A DNA stretch of 64,000 bases from Sarcomyxa edulis (taxonomy: Eukaryota; Basidiomycota; Agaricomycetes; Agaricales; Mycenaceae): contig QUOL01000014.1 in the NCBI GenBank assembly GCA_009761415.1, positions 744,001-808,000 of the forward strand. The letters are read 5' to 3'. Below are positions 1-11,379 of the stretch, one piece after another. The notes beneath the pieces are model-generated. The model saw only the letters and a list, made by a program, of their open reading frames with translations. It was not told where the DNA came from and searched no databases. Each line of letters begins with the position of its first letter. Position 1 is the first letter of the stretch. The position numbers were made by a program, and so were the translations under genes.

Positions 1-1359
1 CTCAGAACTTCACTATGAATTGCCTGAACATACGGTAACGCATCCCGGTCGTCCCAGGTTGGCAGCCTATCAGGACCTACGACTGAGTCAATTTCTTGTT
101 GTGCCTTCTTCTGGGCTTCTGTGTGAGTACACATAGCAAGAAAAAAGGTCGCAGAGGCTGAGACAGTCTAGAAAGTGGTCAGTGTGGATCATCTCCATCA
201 AAAGGCATTGTCTCACTGTATCGGCACCAGCTAAGGTCATTGATTCATCGTCAGAATTGCAAGGTACGGCCAATACCTAGAAACTCACCAGAATATGCAA
301 TTGCTGCTACCCGTTTGATTACATTCTCGCCCTCCTCTCCTTTTCCGTGAGTGACGTTGCTTTCTAGCAATTTAGCAACCAATGATGGTCCTCCACTGCC
401 TGAATTCTAAACAAAAGATACATGTCTCTTTGCAATCTGAGACGGTGGAGGGACCGACGTTTACCTTGTTGTCTTTGGCGAAGTTGAAGGGAAGATTTAC
501 CATCTGAGTCGTTAATTCTCGAGATTTCAAAGCATCCCTCTTGAAACCTGCACCTGGGAACCACGAAGGTATCCGACAAAGTATAGGAAATGCATTGACG
601 AGCGTGGCGCTTGTAAATGACGATTCTGCAACCCTTTCGGCGGTTTGTTCGGCAATGGAGACAAAATAGTCGTTCGGGGTGACCTCGTGCCCATATATCG
701 TCGACATGATGATGGCGCCTGCAAGACTTGTAGATAGTTAGTTATTTAAGAAGGCTGGGTTCAACACTAGAATTACTTACGTTCGGCCATGCGCCATGAA
801 GTCGAAAGGAGTCGAAAGGAGACCTTGGAGTAGTTCGTGTACCTTTCGCATTTGAACAGGTCGATAAGCGAGAGATGCCTTAGGGTGAAACGACTGATGA
901 AAGACTCTTCTATGTTCGCGCCACCGGTCGGAGTAACGCATGAATGTCAGACTCCATTCCCATCCCATCCTAATTTATGGGATGGATCAGTGAGTCATAC
1001 CAAGATGATGACATTGCTTACATGTTTAACAAAGGACTGGAGGGTCTATCGGAATATATTCTTGACCTCTTGTCCAGGAGCTCTCGAGCTACTCCGAAAG
1101 AATTCAGGACCACAGTATGTTGTCCCAAAACGCAGAGATGAATCATATCTCCATACTGCTTTCCCCAGTCAAAATAAATGACCCATGGCTGGATAGAAGG
1201 TATATCGAAAAAATTCCCGATGATCGACCTTGGTTTCGGGCCAGGCGGAAAAGATATGCCCTTTGGATTGACAGAACGCTTGACGTAGAGCGTCTCGTAT
1301 ATTAAGCCTGAAATGCAGACCACAGTGAGGAGTATTGCCGCACATGCTAGGGAGTCCAT
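1..1359 (-). CDS. Cytochrome P450, copy A (3' end outside window)
   Basis: Haem-thiolate monooxygenase, probably ER-anchored. After the ATG at 1359 there is a hydrophobic membrane anchor, then a proline-rich hinge (FPPGPKP), the motif RWREHRRVFHQSF (C-helix WxxxR), and the I-helix oxygen-binding motif AGADT near 230. The I-helix exon continues after an intron into a second exon (ATFFLAM) that runs to QQEIDSVVG near the window start. The ExxR and haem-cysteine exons lie beyond base 1. The frame stays open across the inferred introns, so this copy looks intact. It is a tandem paralogue of the P450 at 2453-4552 with the same exon layout. The possible in-frame upstream start at 1389 is TTG, so the ATG at 1359 was chosen; it aligns with an internal Met in copy B. 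Substrate unknown; secondary or xenobiotic metabolism is the usual role of such expanded basidiomycete P450s. Confidence 0.88.
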
Positions 1360-1714
1360 GGGTGGGAAATGGGTCACTGTAGGGTTCAAGAGTTGCTTGT
1401 ATGAATGATCTCGCCCAATCGAAGATATTACCTCCAGTGGCTGGTCATACGATACTAGTAGGGTATAAGCTTGAGCTTGAACATTCGGACTTCATCTGAT
1501 GGTTCTGCCTATTAGCAATAGATATGTAAAGATAACCAAAAATCGGGACCATTCACTCACATGTTTCACGGACGCGTCCCATATATACTTCGAGTCCGCG
1601 CTAAGTCCTCAACGATCTGCATTTCCAGGGGCTGTAACGCTTTCACTGACGCATTCACATATCGTGCATTGATGGCAATGATATTGAGCTTTATGGTCTC
1701 AATCAAAAATTGTG
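1360..1714. other. Spacer upstream of P450 copy A
   Basis: No coding sequence was recognised. It should hold the promoter of the leftward P450 gene. By its position in the duplicated block it corresponds to the spacer at 4553-5097 between P450 copy B and the intact peptidase gene. Confidence 0.4.
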
Positions 1715-2330
1715 CTGCGATGAAGACATGCAGAGATAGACAGGCTCCCGTGCTTCACGACCTCATAATTATCAACAGCGATGATGACCCAACTTGGGAC
1801 ACTGTCTAAATAGGACTCCGAGTCGTTCGTCGAAGAGGAAAGTCCTTACTCCCGTAAAGAATGAAGAAGACGCGGGATGAACCATCTGTGGACGTATTGA
1901 ACGGACTATACCTGAAGCTAGATTACGATGGTTTAGCTTCGCTACACTAACGATATAGAATTTACTCACTCGACAGTTTTCTGTTAGACTCAAGTTATAG
2001 ACACCCTCCAAAATCGTGATCGTTGGAAAGAGATTTGGTACCTGGTTCAGGCTCGACTTGATCTATCACTGTGCTAACCCCCACCATAATATGGAAACCG
2101 TATTCCGGGTGCCTTTGATTCGCTGATCGCGACTCGCGGGAAGAGGCCCGGAATGCTATGTACTGGTTGATGAAAGACATAGGCCAAGTTGCACCAGCAA
2201 CGACAGTACGGTCAACATCAAACTGTCTGTCGAAAATGTTGGAGTTGGTGGTTTGAATCGTGATTTGGTGTAACAGGGAACCCAAATCAAATTTCAAATT
2301 GCAATATTGCGTGACATCCACTCATCACGT
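1715..2330 (-). pseudogene. Decayed 3' fragment of an S9 peptidase (DPP5-like) gene
   Basis: This is a relic of the C-terminal half of the peptidase gene at 5098-8129. Blocks in the same order and strand align to the intact gene. DVDRTVVAGATW (about 2180-2215) matches its ADRAVAAGASW. HPEYGF (about 2095-2115) matches an identical hexapeptide. GSKDFPLR (about 1840-1870) matches GSKDYRLP. A weaker match to the segment before the catalytic histidine lies near 1720-1770. A donor-like site near 1970 and an acceptor-like site near 1912 keep the intron position of the intact gene. The nucleophile motif GxSxGG has become GATWPM, so the serine is lost, and the blocks are no longer in one usable frame. 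No N-terminal half is present. It lies just downstream of P450 copy B and upstream of copy A, as expected if a block of P450 plus peptidase 3' end was duplicated in tandem. Confidence 0.75.
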
Positions 2331-2452
2331 GGCCTCCACGCGTCTCACACGCGTCAAAACATGTAGAAGTTTATATATGCTACACAATTGACTCATCCAC
2401 CTCTCGAATCTCTCCGTCAAACAGAGCTCAAGTAGCGAACAGAGTCATAGAA

Positions 2453-4552
2453 TTAGTTTCCAGTTACGGTCAGCGCGACCACTGTCTCGAGAATGAGATT
2501 TTTTGCCTCATCCGAACGAGGTACGATAGAGCATTGGAATGGACGCGGGTGACTATGTATCCAATATTGAGAGAGGATAAGACAGTGAGATCTAGGGACA
2601 TACCTCACAAGGTTATCCGTATACAAGCCAGGGACCTCAATGTCTACCCCAGCGTCATCCTTAGCCTTCGTGATCTTGAAGGTAGCCAAGACCGACACAA
2701 TTTCAAGCCACACCGTGGCGTCGGCCATATAGCGTCCTGGACATATTCTGGAGATAAGATATGGCGGTTCAAAATATACTCAGTTGAGAAGGTTAGTAAT
2801 AGTCTCACCTTCGACCAAATCCGAAAGCCAACATCATGTCGTCGTCATTGAGTTTACCGTCAGACGTGAAAAATCTTTCGGGCTTGAACACATCTGGATC
2901 CGGATACAACCTCTCGTCGTGAGTCATTGCCCTGCAGTTTTCTGAGAGATCGGAAGCAACACGTGCAATGAGATCAGACGCACCATATATTTGGGATCGC
3001 AATAGTTCCCTTTGGAATGAAGCTGCCTCGATAGATGTCATCCTTCACGGTAGCATGTGGTAGGCCTAAGGGAGTCACGGGATGCCACCTGGCTCTCAAG
3101 TTATGTAAATATTAGGAGTAGCATCGCGGAAGGGAGAGATGGGGACGCACCGCATGACTTCACGATAAAGAGCTTCAACATACGGCAAAGACGTCCGATC
3201 ATCCCAGACTGGCATCCTTTTAGAACCTACGACTAAGTCGATCTCATCTTGCGCGGCTTTCTGAGCTTCTGGGTGCGTGGACATCGCGAGGAAGAATGTC
3301 TCGGACGCGCACACAGTCTGCAGTATCAGTGTAAGTGTTTGTAAAGGAAACATTTAGGTCAATTGCAACTGACAGTATCGGCACCAGCTACAATACTTAT
3401 TTCATAAGTATATCGGACTGGTAAAGAACACGAACGTACCAACGTAGGCAACTGCTGTGACCCGTTTGATTGTCTCCTCGCCTTCCTCTCCTTTTCCCAA
3501 CGCGCCATTTCTCTCTAGCAACTTAGCAACCAGGGACGGCTCTCCTGTGCTGCGGTTCTGAACAAGAAATTCATCAATGTGAGGCCGAACGACAAGTGGG
3601 GTGAAAGATCAGTTTACCATATTTTCTTTGGCATAATTGAAGGGAACATTTTGCATCTGATTCGTCAATCGTTGGGACTCCAAGGCGTCTCGCTTGAAAC
3701 CAGCGAACGGGAACCAAGGAGGTATACGACCCAGTATAGGAAATATGTTGACCAGGTTTGCGCTGTTAAAAAGCGATAAAGCGACGTTCTCCAGAGATTG
3801 CTCGACGAGTGAGACAAAATAATCATTCGAAGAGGTGACCTCGTGCCCGTACACTGTCGACATGATTATAGCGCCTGAAAGGCTGATGAATAGATATGAT
3901 TAGTCAATGAATTCTAGCCGCAGTTCTGTTTGAATATCCGTACGTTCGGCCATGCGATATGAAATCTTCAGGGGTCAATAGGAGGTTGTGAAGCATCTCG
4001 TGTACCTTTCTCACTTGAGTGGGTCGATAAGCAAGCGATGCTTTAGGGCGAAAGTACTGATGAAACATTCTTCTTTGCTCTCGCCACCTCTGCGAGTAAC
4101 GCATGACTGGCAGACTCCAGTCCCATCCCATCCTGTACCAAGATTTGGATACGTGTCATGTTGATGCTCTATCGACAGATAATCAGGAAGACTCACAAAT
4201 ATAGGACGTGATTAGGGAATCTATCCGAGTACACGTTAGACTTCTTATCAAGAAGGTCTCGGGCAACTTCGAGAGAATTGATGACCACGGTATGTTTTCT
4301 AAAAATCTTGAAGTGGACTAGATCACCGTATTTATGTCCCCAATTAGTGTAGGCGATCCACTGTTGGACAGAGGGTATGTCAAAGTAATTTCCGATTAGT
4401 ATCTTCGGTTTAGGTCCCGGAGGGAAGGGTAAGTTCTTTGTGTTAGCCGCACGCTTTCCATAGAGCAGTCTATGAGTTATTACAGCCACGCAGACTAGAA
4501 CAAGAATGAGAAGCATTTGTCGGTCGAGAGGTTTCAATGATAAGAAAGGCAT
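2453..4552 (-). CDS. Cytochrome P450, copy B (complete)
   Basis: Complete P450. An N-terminal membrane anchor and FPPGPKP hinge are followed by RWREQRRMFHQYF (C-helix), AGADT (I-helix oxygen activation, split by an intron near 3370), EALYREV (ExxR of the K-helix), the segment LPHATVKDDIYRG, FKPERF, and the haem loop FGFGRRICPG, which carries the thiolate cysteine and is itself split by an intron near 2780. The size, about 500 residues, is normal for the family. An upstream in-frame ATG at 4582 exists, but the paralogue has no ATG at the equivalent place, so 4552 is preferred. A TATATA element lies at about 4583-4590. The substrate cannot be told from sequence. The neighbouring S9 peptidase is on the same strand but no functional link is evident. 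Confidence 0.9.
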
Positions 4553-5097
4553 GGGGGGCGACGAACCTCCGAATATTATCATCTATATATGACCCATTGG
4601 CGCAGAAGACTAAGCTTCGGAGCAGCGTGGTCGTTCTTCTTACATGCATCAGATTTGGAATGTCATGGGTGCTAAGGTCAAAAACAGAATAGCCGTCGTG
4701 TTATAGACTGACTATCTATCGACAAAATGAAAGTATAAAGTGAGTTTCTTCCTGAGAAACCATTGACTGTGATATGACGGAAGACTGTCATCAATATGAA
4801 CATTCATCATGCTGCCTCAGATTGGTAGACATACCGTGCATCTGGAAGAAACGTCTATATGTCATCGTTGAATCTGGGGTGCGTTATCCGTGAGTCCCCG
4901 TTGGGACCAGTCAACCTTATTCGTTGCTCTCACAGAGACTGAACGGTACAGTCGGTGTTCCTGTGTCTTGAGTGTATTGATAGCCACAACCTGAAAGAGA
5001 CAAACGGTTGTGAGAAAGGCTCACGACATGTCCGACCAAAGTCCTATTTGTTCTTATACACTACAACATCACCCCTTCAAGATCATATGATTTGCTC
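4553..5097. other. Spacer between P450 copy B and the S9 peptidase
   Basis: Holds the promoter of the leftward P450 and the 3' region of the peptidase. No protein-like frame with splice support was seen. Confidence 0.45.
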
Positions 5098-8000
5098 TTA
5101 TTCTTTATTGCCAACGAACTGGTCAAACCACTTGAGGACTTCATGATGCCATTTGAGACTAAGAAAGGTGTCAGTAAGAAGAAAAAAGAAGAATCGAAGA
5201 TGGAGTTCGAGCGCAAGTTCATACCTATTTCCGTGATTCAATACCCAATGATTCTCATCAGGGAAAATGACCAGTCGGCTCGAAACTCCGCGTCTAAAAG
5301 CCATACATTAGACATTGATGGAATATAACGTTCGTCCAAGAAGAGACATACTGTTGTAGGGCGTGGAATGCGCCGATGCTTTCGGTCTCTGGAAGACGAT
5401 AGTCTTTACTTCCGTGAATAAGAAGCTGTGGAGTTGACCACTTGTCGACAAAGTTCGAAGGGCTGTACCTACGACAGACAATTGTGGTTCAGCTAGATCA
5501 TTATGTAAGTGCTGGTTTAAGTCGCTTACTTGTCTGACAGCTTCTCGCTAGTCTTATCCCATGGTCTCCCACCCCACTCGTGGTTGAAGAAGAACAGCTC
5601 GTCGGTAGAATAGCCATTGTACTTTGCATCGAACACCTACGAGCAAGTTCATGAGTCCAGTTCAAATCTGATTTGCAAATGTTCTCACTCCATCGTGTCC
5701 GACAAGAGCTTTGAAGTTGAAACCATATTCAGGATGTCCCTGAATCCAACTGCGTACCGTGGTGAGCAAAGGCAGCTCATGAGGCACGAAAAGAGATATC
5801 CTACTTGATGGCGTATCCACCCCAACTTGCACCAGCAGCGACCGCTCGATCGGCGTCAATCTGCGGAGAGTGTCAGCGAGCGTCCGATCAATTGAACCTG
5901 CGTCGTACCTCGGGATACGCATCCAGAGCATACTTCCAACCTTCTTGCATGTCCACGAAGGGCTTACCGCCCCAGTCGCCCGCGATCGCATCGGTGAATT
6001 CTATCGGAGAGAAAGTTCTGAGCAGACGAATCCAGGGTTTCCGGAGTATCACTCACCTTGACCGAAGGTGGTACTCCCCGTCGGATTTATAGCTAGAGTG
6101 AAGTACCCTTGCTGAGCAAATACTGTAGTAAAGTGGAACGGCTTGAGAATGCATCATTAGCAAGCGACGAGAGTAATTACCATTGGGGTTCCAACGCGTG
6201 GACCACTGATCCTCCCATGCACCTTGTGGCCCACCGTGAATGAGCAACAAAACGGGGTACGCTTTCTTCTGACCGGCCTTCCATCCACTAGGTTTCAAGG
6301 CCCATCCTTGCACTCTCTTGCCATCAGCGCCTGTGAACCAGAATTCTTCGCCTCCACTCAGGTTCTTTCCCTTCAGATCTTCCTCGGTGAGATGAGTGAT
6401 CTGTTGAGCTTCGCCCTTGAAAGTCAAAGGCCTCTCGCTCTGCTCGATAGCAGTCTGGAGGCGCTGAAGATCGCGGATGATGAACACATCATTAGGCGAG
6501 GTGAATGACGACTGAGTAAAGATCAATCGACCGGTGAAAAGAGTCTGTAACCCTGAAGCAGCGCGACTGGAGGTAAGTGCAACAGGTGTTGTGTACTTGG
6601 ACGAGAGATCGGGATGGGTGGTCGACTGCGATGGCGTGGGCGGTACAGGAAGGACAAATACTTTGATTTTGGCTTCGTCACCTGCAGTGAAGTACAGGAA
6701 ATCGCCTTCTTTCGAGAACTGTTTGACTTGATCAGAGTCTGCTCGTCATGACACGGGTAAATTGAGCTTACAGCGAGGCCATCAGGCGAACGATCCCAGC
6801 TCTGTGTTAGTGTAAATCTCACGTTCTGGCGGAGGTCGTAAATAACAATCTTGGCTCTTTGACAACATGAGCAAAAGTGCGTAGAGAATGAACGCAAATG
6901 GTGACACACCTGTCGGCCTCGTAACCATCCTCGTCAAGTTCCAGCCACGCAACCTTTGATCCAGCTTGGCTGAAGACTGGGTTATGAGTAGCACCTTGCT
7001 TGCCAGAGGTAAGTTCCTTGGGTTCGCCTCCGTTAATATCCACAATGTAAACCTATAGCTAGCATCAGAGGTGGTTACGGTGTACGAGTCTGGATAAGTT
7101 ACATTCTGCTTCGTGTGCCAAGCCTCAGGTAGGATCTTGGGTGAAATGCATTAGAGAGCTGCTCAGGACTATGAGTATTTAGGAGCTTACTGGATCTTTG
7201 GTCGTGTAGACAACGTGATCGTTCGATACGTCAAAGTCATCCGTCCCACCGAAGGGTTCCACGGGAGAGCTCTATAGATTTGGGAGCTTAGTAAGGCTCC
7301 CTAGGGACATCTGGTAGACATCTCACATGGCCTGTGCCGTGCAGTAGATTCACGAATTCCCTTCCAAGATGGTATTTGTGATCAGGGTCGATGAACAGCG
7401 GTACACTGAACAACGAAGCTTTCTTTGGACCAACCCAAGTGTCCCAATGACGAACATACGTCTGGTCGTAGACTAAAGCTGTGGTACCCCGGTTCTCCCA
7501 AGCTTCGTCCCTCTCGGTCACAGCGGAGAGGTTCCCATCGGGATAGACGTGATCAGAGAATACAAGCCGTTGTGACTTTACAGAGTAGCGGAAGTTAGAT
7601 GCTGAAGTAGTCGGTAGAGTGCCAATGAGGACAGGCTCCGCAGCGGTCAGTGCACCAACAGATCCTTCTGTTGCAGAGTAAACCTGGACAGAGAGTGTGT
7701 ACACTTCGAGTTTCTTGTTCTCGCCCTCCACGACTTGTGCCACGGTGTGAGAATCGAGCCAGAACGCGTCCCCGCCCTTGGGGAGAGGTATCTCGAGAGG
7801 CTTAATTGCGGATTCCAACGGTGCCAGGAATATTGATTTCTTATTTCTGGAGCGACACCATCATTATCAACGATCACAACGATCTGGTGAAACACTGACT
7901 TCTTCTCCTCGAAAGAGTACTTGCTAAAGGGTATGAGGACCAAGTCGCCCGCAGGGTTAGCAACACCCGTGCCAGGTCTCCCAAGTCCAACCAGATCCTT

Positions 8001-8129
8001 GGGCGAGAAGATATCTGCGCCCTCCTTCCAGGTAAATTCGGATTTGACGGCCATACTGTTGTTGGGATAGGAATTGGGTGTCTGCAGCGGCACCTGAGTC
8101 GCTGCCAGCAATGAGAAAGGGAAGCGCAT
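5098..8129 (-). CDS. DPP5: Dipeptidyl-peptidase V-like prolyl oligopeptidase (S9 family)
   Basis: Serine peptidase with an N-terminal beta-propeller-like region and a C-terminal alpha/beta-hydrolase domain that removes N-terminal dipeptides in this family. The catalytic triad is visible: Ser in GASWGGY (about 5825), Asp in HGSKDYRLPE (about 5400-5430) and His in PDENHWVLNH (about 5235-5260). Other family marks are LLIHGGPQGAW, GHPEYGFNFKALVGHDGV, and FFNHEWGGRPW close to the C-terminus. Many short introns; the last three, near 5467-5523, 5308-5362 and 5153-5216, were resolved by frame joining. The protein ends WFDQFVGNKE. The ATG at 8129 is followed by a mildly hydrophobic stretch (MRFPFSLLAAT) that might be a weak signal peptide. 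An in-frame ATG at 8052 gives a cytosolic form, so location is uncertain. A decayed copy of its 3' half lies at 1715-2330. Confidence 0.88.
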
Positions 8130-8392
8130 GGTGCGAGAGCAAGTTTGAGCTCGATTTAGCCCATACAGAAGCTTGCTCAACTTATGGCTCATCGCAGGCA
8201 CCGCAACAAATGGATTCAACATTGGTTCGAATGGCGGAATATGGCGGGATATTGACCATTAAAATCACACTCTGAAAGGCAGTGGGATATGTGCCAATGT
8301 ATCATATGAAGATTTACGAGACATTCAGAACCAACGAGGTTGCTATAACATACGAAGAAACGCCTACAAAGTACAGACACAGAAGAAAAAGC

Positions 8393-9365
8393 CTACTCAC
8401 TCATAGCATCCTCATCTCCACTACCCTCGCCTCCCTCTTCGGGTGTTATCTCTTCCCCTTCTATCTGGACAACCTCGCCAGTCGCAGCATCCCATCTAGC
8501 CATGAGTCTTACTCTGAAGACCACCATTTTTTCTCCAATGAGCTTCAAAAGCTGGGCCTGTTCACCTGTCAGAGGTTTGCCCTTTTCGCAAAGTTTATGC
8601 GGTGTGTGCAATATCGGTACACCCTTCTTCATTGATGTCGTGAGACCTAGCTTACGCAGCTGAGGCTCTTCATTGTGAGGGAATGGCTCTGGAGGATCCG
8701 AATGGTGTCGCATTACGGGTCCTGCAGGAAGGATGACCGTTCGACTAGCTAGATTTCCGCTTCGTGCATAATCTGGCTGCTTGAAGTCGGCAAACCATTC
8801 GATGACCTCCTCTGGCTTCGTGTTGGTGAAGAGAACACCAACTTGGCCTTTTATTTGCTGTGGCGACAGGTCAACGAATTTACGCAAAGGAGGGGCGAAG
8901 TTTGACGTACTTTTGACAATTTATGTATTCCAGTGCGATGCTCATCCTCCAATGTTGTTCCAAGGGCTTTAGCCATGACTGCACTTCGGCCAAAGAATAT
9001 ACGTGCAGAGCTAGATGCATACGATGAGCAATGCATGAGAGATGACACTAGGTTGAACGTACTCTTTCCATAGTTTTCGTACAGTTTTGAGGTGGGCATT
9101 ACGCATGGAACCGACTTCGAATAGCCAGCAATATTCCCATTTCTCCAGACTTTCCTGGAGCTATTGAAGGATTGATCGTCAGCAATCTATGTAACTTTCG
9201 AATGTGAAGTAGTACTCACCTCCTTCATCATCTCACCTTTTTGCGCCTTGGTTTTTTTTGCGACTTTCGTCAGAGAGACTGGATCGATTCTACCATGTTA
9301 GTGCGGGAGTTTCATATGATCCAGTAGCCTGACTGACCGAGCTTTGAACGTTTCGAGCGAGGCAT
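8393..9365 (-). CDS. MRT4: Ribosome assembly factor Mrt4 (uL10/P0-like)
   Basis: Nucleolar 60S assembly factor, a paralogue of ribosomal stalk protein P0 that holds the P0 site on pre-60S particles. The first exon (ATG at 9365) encodes MPRSKRSKL; the next reads SLTKVAKKTKAQKGEMMKEV, as in Mrt4 proteins. A third contains FFGRSAVMAKALGTTLEDEH, and the long last exon contains GQVGVLFTN, the middle GPVMRHHSDPPEPFPHN region, and an acidic tail (EEGGEGSGDEDAMSE). The length of about 240 residues is typical. It starts 366 bases from, and divergent to, LIA1, so the two housekeeping genes of the translation machinery may share a promoter. Confidence 0.92.
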
Positions 9366-9731
9366 GGCGATTCAAGGAGGTTCAGAAGAATATTTTACTG
9401 TAAGAAATTCGAATATATTTTTGGCGTGTAGTGTAAACGGAGTTTGAAATATCGGCATCTCCCTTGCTCTTCATGAGCCTTCATTTAACGCTGCATCCTC
9501 CAATGCAGCTGTACTGCTACAAATGCTCGTGTCTTTCACGATCCCGCTATGATTTTGCATGATTTCTCCCCGGAAATGACTCCAATGCATCGAGACTCTC
9601 AGATGGTGTTCAAAAAAGGCAATCTCCCACGACATGCGCCTCGTTCTTGATCGATACAGATCGAGTTTGGATCGAGCCTCCGTCTGCCAAAACTTTCATT
9701 GAACCTCTTCGACTTGAACTCGCTCTTGACC
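9366..9731. promoter_or_regulatory. Divergent promoter between MRT4 and LIA1
   Basis: 366-base intergenic stretch between two outward-facing housekeeping start codons. It includes pyrimidine-rich leader sequence before the LIA1 ATG. No TATA box was recognised at a sensible distance on the plus side. The promoter assignment is inferred from gene order only. Confidence 0.5.
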
Positions 9732-11005
9732 ATGTCGCCACTTACCATCTCCCCCGCAGAGCTTCAAACACTCGAAGACTCCCTCCTAAATACCTCAGGA
9801 AACGTCGCGCTCCACAATCGTTTCCGAGCCCTTTTCACTCTCAAGGCTCTGAAATCCCAAGAGGCCGTGGACATCATCTCAAAAGGTCTGTCTCCCCACT
9901 TTCCATCTCATCGTCCAATGATATTGATCTCATTTCGACAGGTTTCGCTGATCCTTCTGCCCTGTTAAAACATGAAATGGCATATGTCCTCGGTCAGATA
10001 AACAATACATCTGCACTACCTACCCTCGAGACAGTGTTGACGGATGAATCTGAAAACGCGATGGTACGGCATGAGGTGAGTTTTGTGTATACACTGCCCG
10101 TGTTACAGTATTTTCAACGTCTGCCAGGCGGCTGAAGCCATGGGAGCTATATCTTCCCCCTCTTCCCTCCCCGTCCTCAAGCGGTATCTTGACCATCCCG
10201 ACCGAGCAGTACGGGAAACATGCGAAATAGCCGTTGCAAAAATTGAATGGGACAACTCCGAGGAAGGCCTCAAACACAAAAAAACAATCGTTGAAGAAAT
10301 ACCGTACGATTTCTCCACTCTCGCCATTTAACGCCTGTTACTCATATTATCCGTAGACTCTATACTTCCATCGATCCTGCACCCCCTAGCTCTGGACTTC
10401 TGTCTGGCCAACCAAAACCCGAGGCTGTGTCAGCTACGAATGTCTCTGCTTTACGAGAAGTATTAGTGGATACGCGCCTTCCCCTATTCGAGCGTTATAG
10501 AGCAATGTTTGCTCTCCGCAATATCGGTTCTCCAGCTGCGGTCGACGCGCTTTCCTCTGGCTTCACAGATGATAGCCCCCTTTTCAAGTATGCATACCCA
10601 ACATCCCTCTCCAGAATATAAGTTCACGTCTCTCTTTCCAGACACGAAATAGCTTTTGTTTTCGGTCAACTTCTGTCACCACATTCCGTCCCAGCACTTA
10701 TCTCCAGACTGGAAGACGTCGACGAATCTGAAATGGTCCGACACGAAGCTGCCGAAGCACTCGGGGGCATTGCAACACCGGAGGTTCTCCCTCACTTGAT
10801 CTTGTGGAAGAACCGGGAAGATTGCCCGCAGGTTGTACGTGAGAGTTGTCAGGTTGCCATCGACATGTGGGAGGTACGCTCCTTTTCGTTCTCTCCGCTT
10901 TCGAGTCGTTATTGACGACGACGGGAACAGCACGAAAATTCCGACCAGTTCCAGTATGCCAATGCTCTTGGTAATGGCGCTCTGGTGGAGACTGTTGGAG
11001 CTTAG
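9732..11005 (+). CDS. LIA1: Deoxyhypusine hydroxylase (HEAT-repeat diiron enzyme)
   Basis: Hydroxylates deoxyhypusine in eIF5A to form hypusine. The protein consists of HEAT-type repeats and carries the four His-Glu pairs that bind the diiron centre: KHEMAY and RHEAAEAMG in the first half, [10 protein letters not shown] and [10 protein letters not shown] in the second, giving the expected two-fold symmetry. The ATG at 9732 begins [11 protein letters not shown]. Introns fall near 9897-9950 (joining IISK to GFADP), 10075-10128, 10304-10364 (phase 2), 10588-10642 and 10875-10930. The length of about 330 residues is normal. It ends [14 protein letters not shown] at the TAG at 11005. It converges with the amidohydrolase gene on the other strand. 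Confidence 0.93.
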
Positions 11006-11379
11006 GTTTCGCATCGTTTCCTAGCTACACTATATAATATCTAATGTACCATTCAGTTTGTATCACCACCAGGATGGCACGCCATTTCTATCTTTTGAGT
11101 GGCTTAGATCTTGTACATGACACCATCACGCAAGTGCGGTAAGAGTATTCGAAGTGTCTACACGCCACTCACCTTGCTCGTCAACGCGAATTATCTCGGT
11201 CCAAGACCAGGCACTCAACGAATCGCTCCAGAGCTCACGCCACGTTTGCGGAATGGCTGCATGTGCACATGTTCCCAAGATCTGAGCTGGGTGAATCTGT
11301 CTCACTCATTAAGAAACTACATATGATACATCTATAAAAGTCACCAGAATGAAAAATCGGAGCGTCTATGATGGTAAAC
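11006..11379. other. Convergent spacer between LIA1 and the amidohydrolase
   Basis: 3' regions of two convergent genes. If the amidohydrolase really extends past its in-frame TAG, its last exon should lie here on the minus strand. Frames in this stretch were read and none gives a convincing family C-terminus. Confidence 0.35.

Noticed and set aside
1561..1809. Plus-strand frame over the peptidase relic
   Set aside because: Antisense to recognisable decayed peptidase sequence; no independent support.
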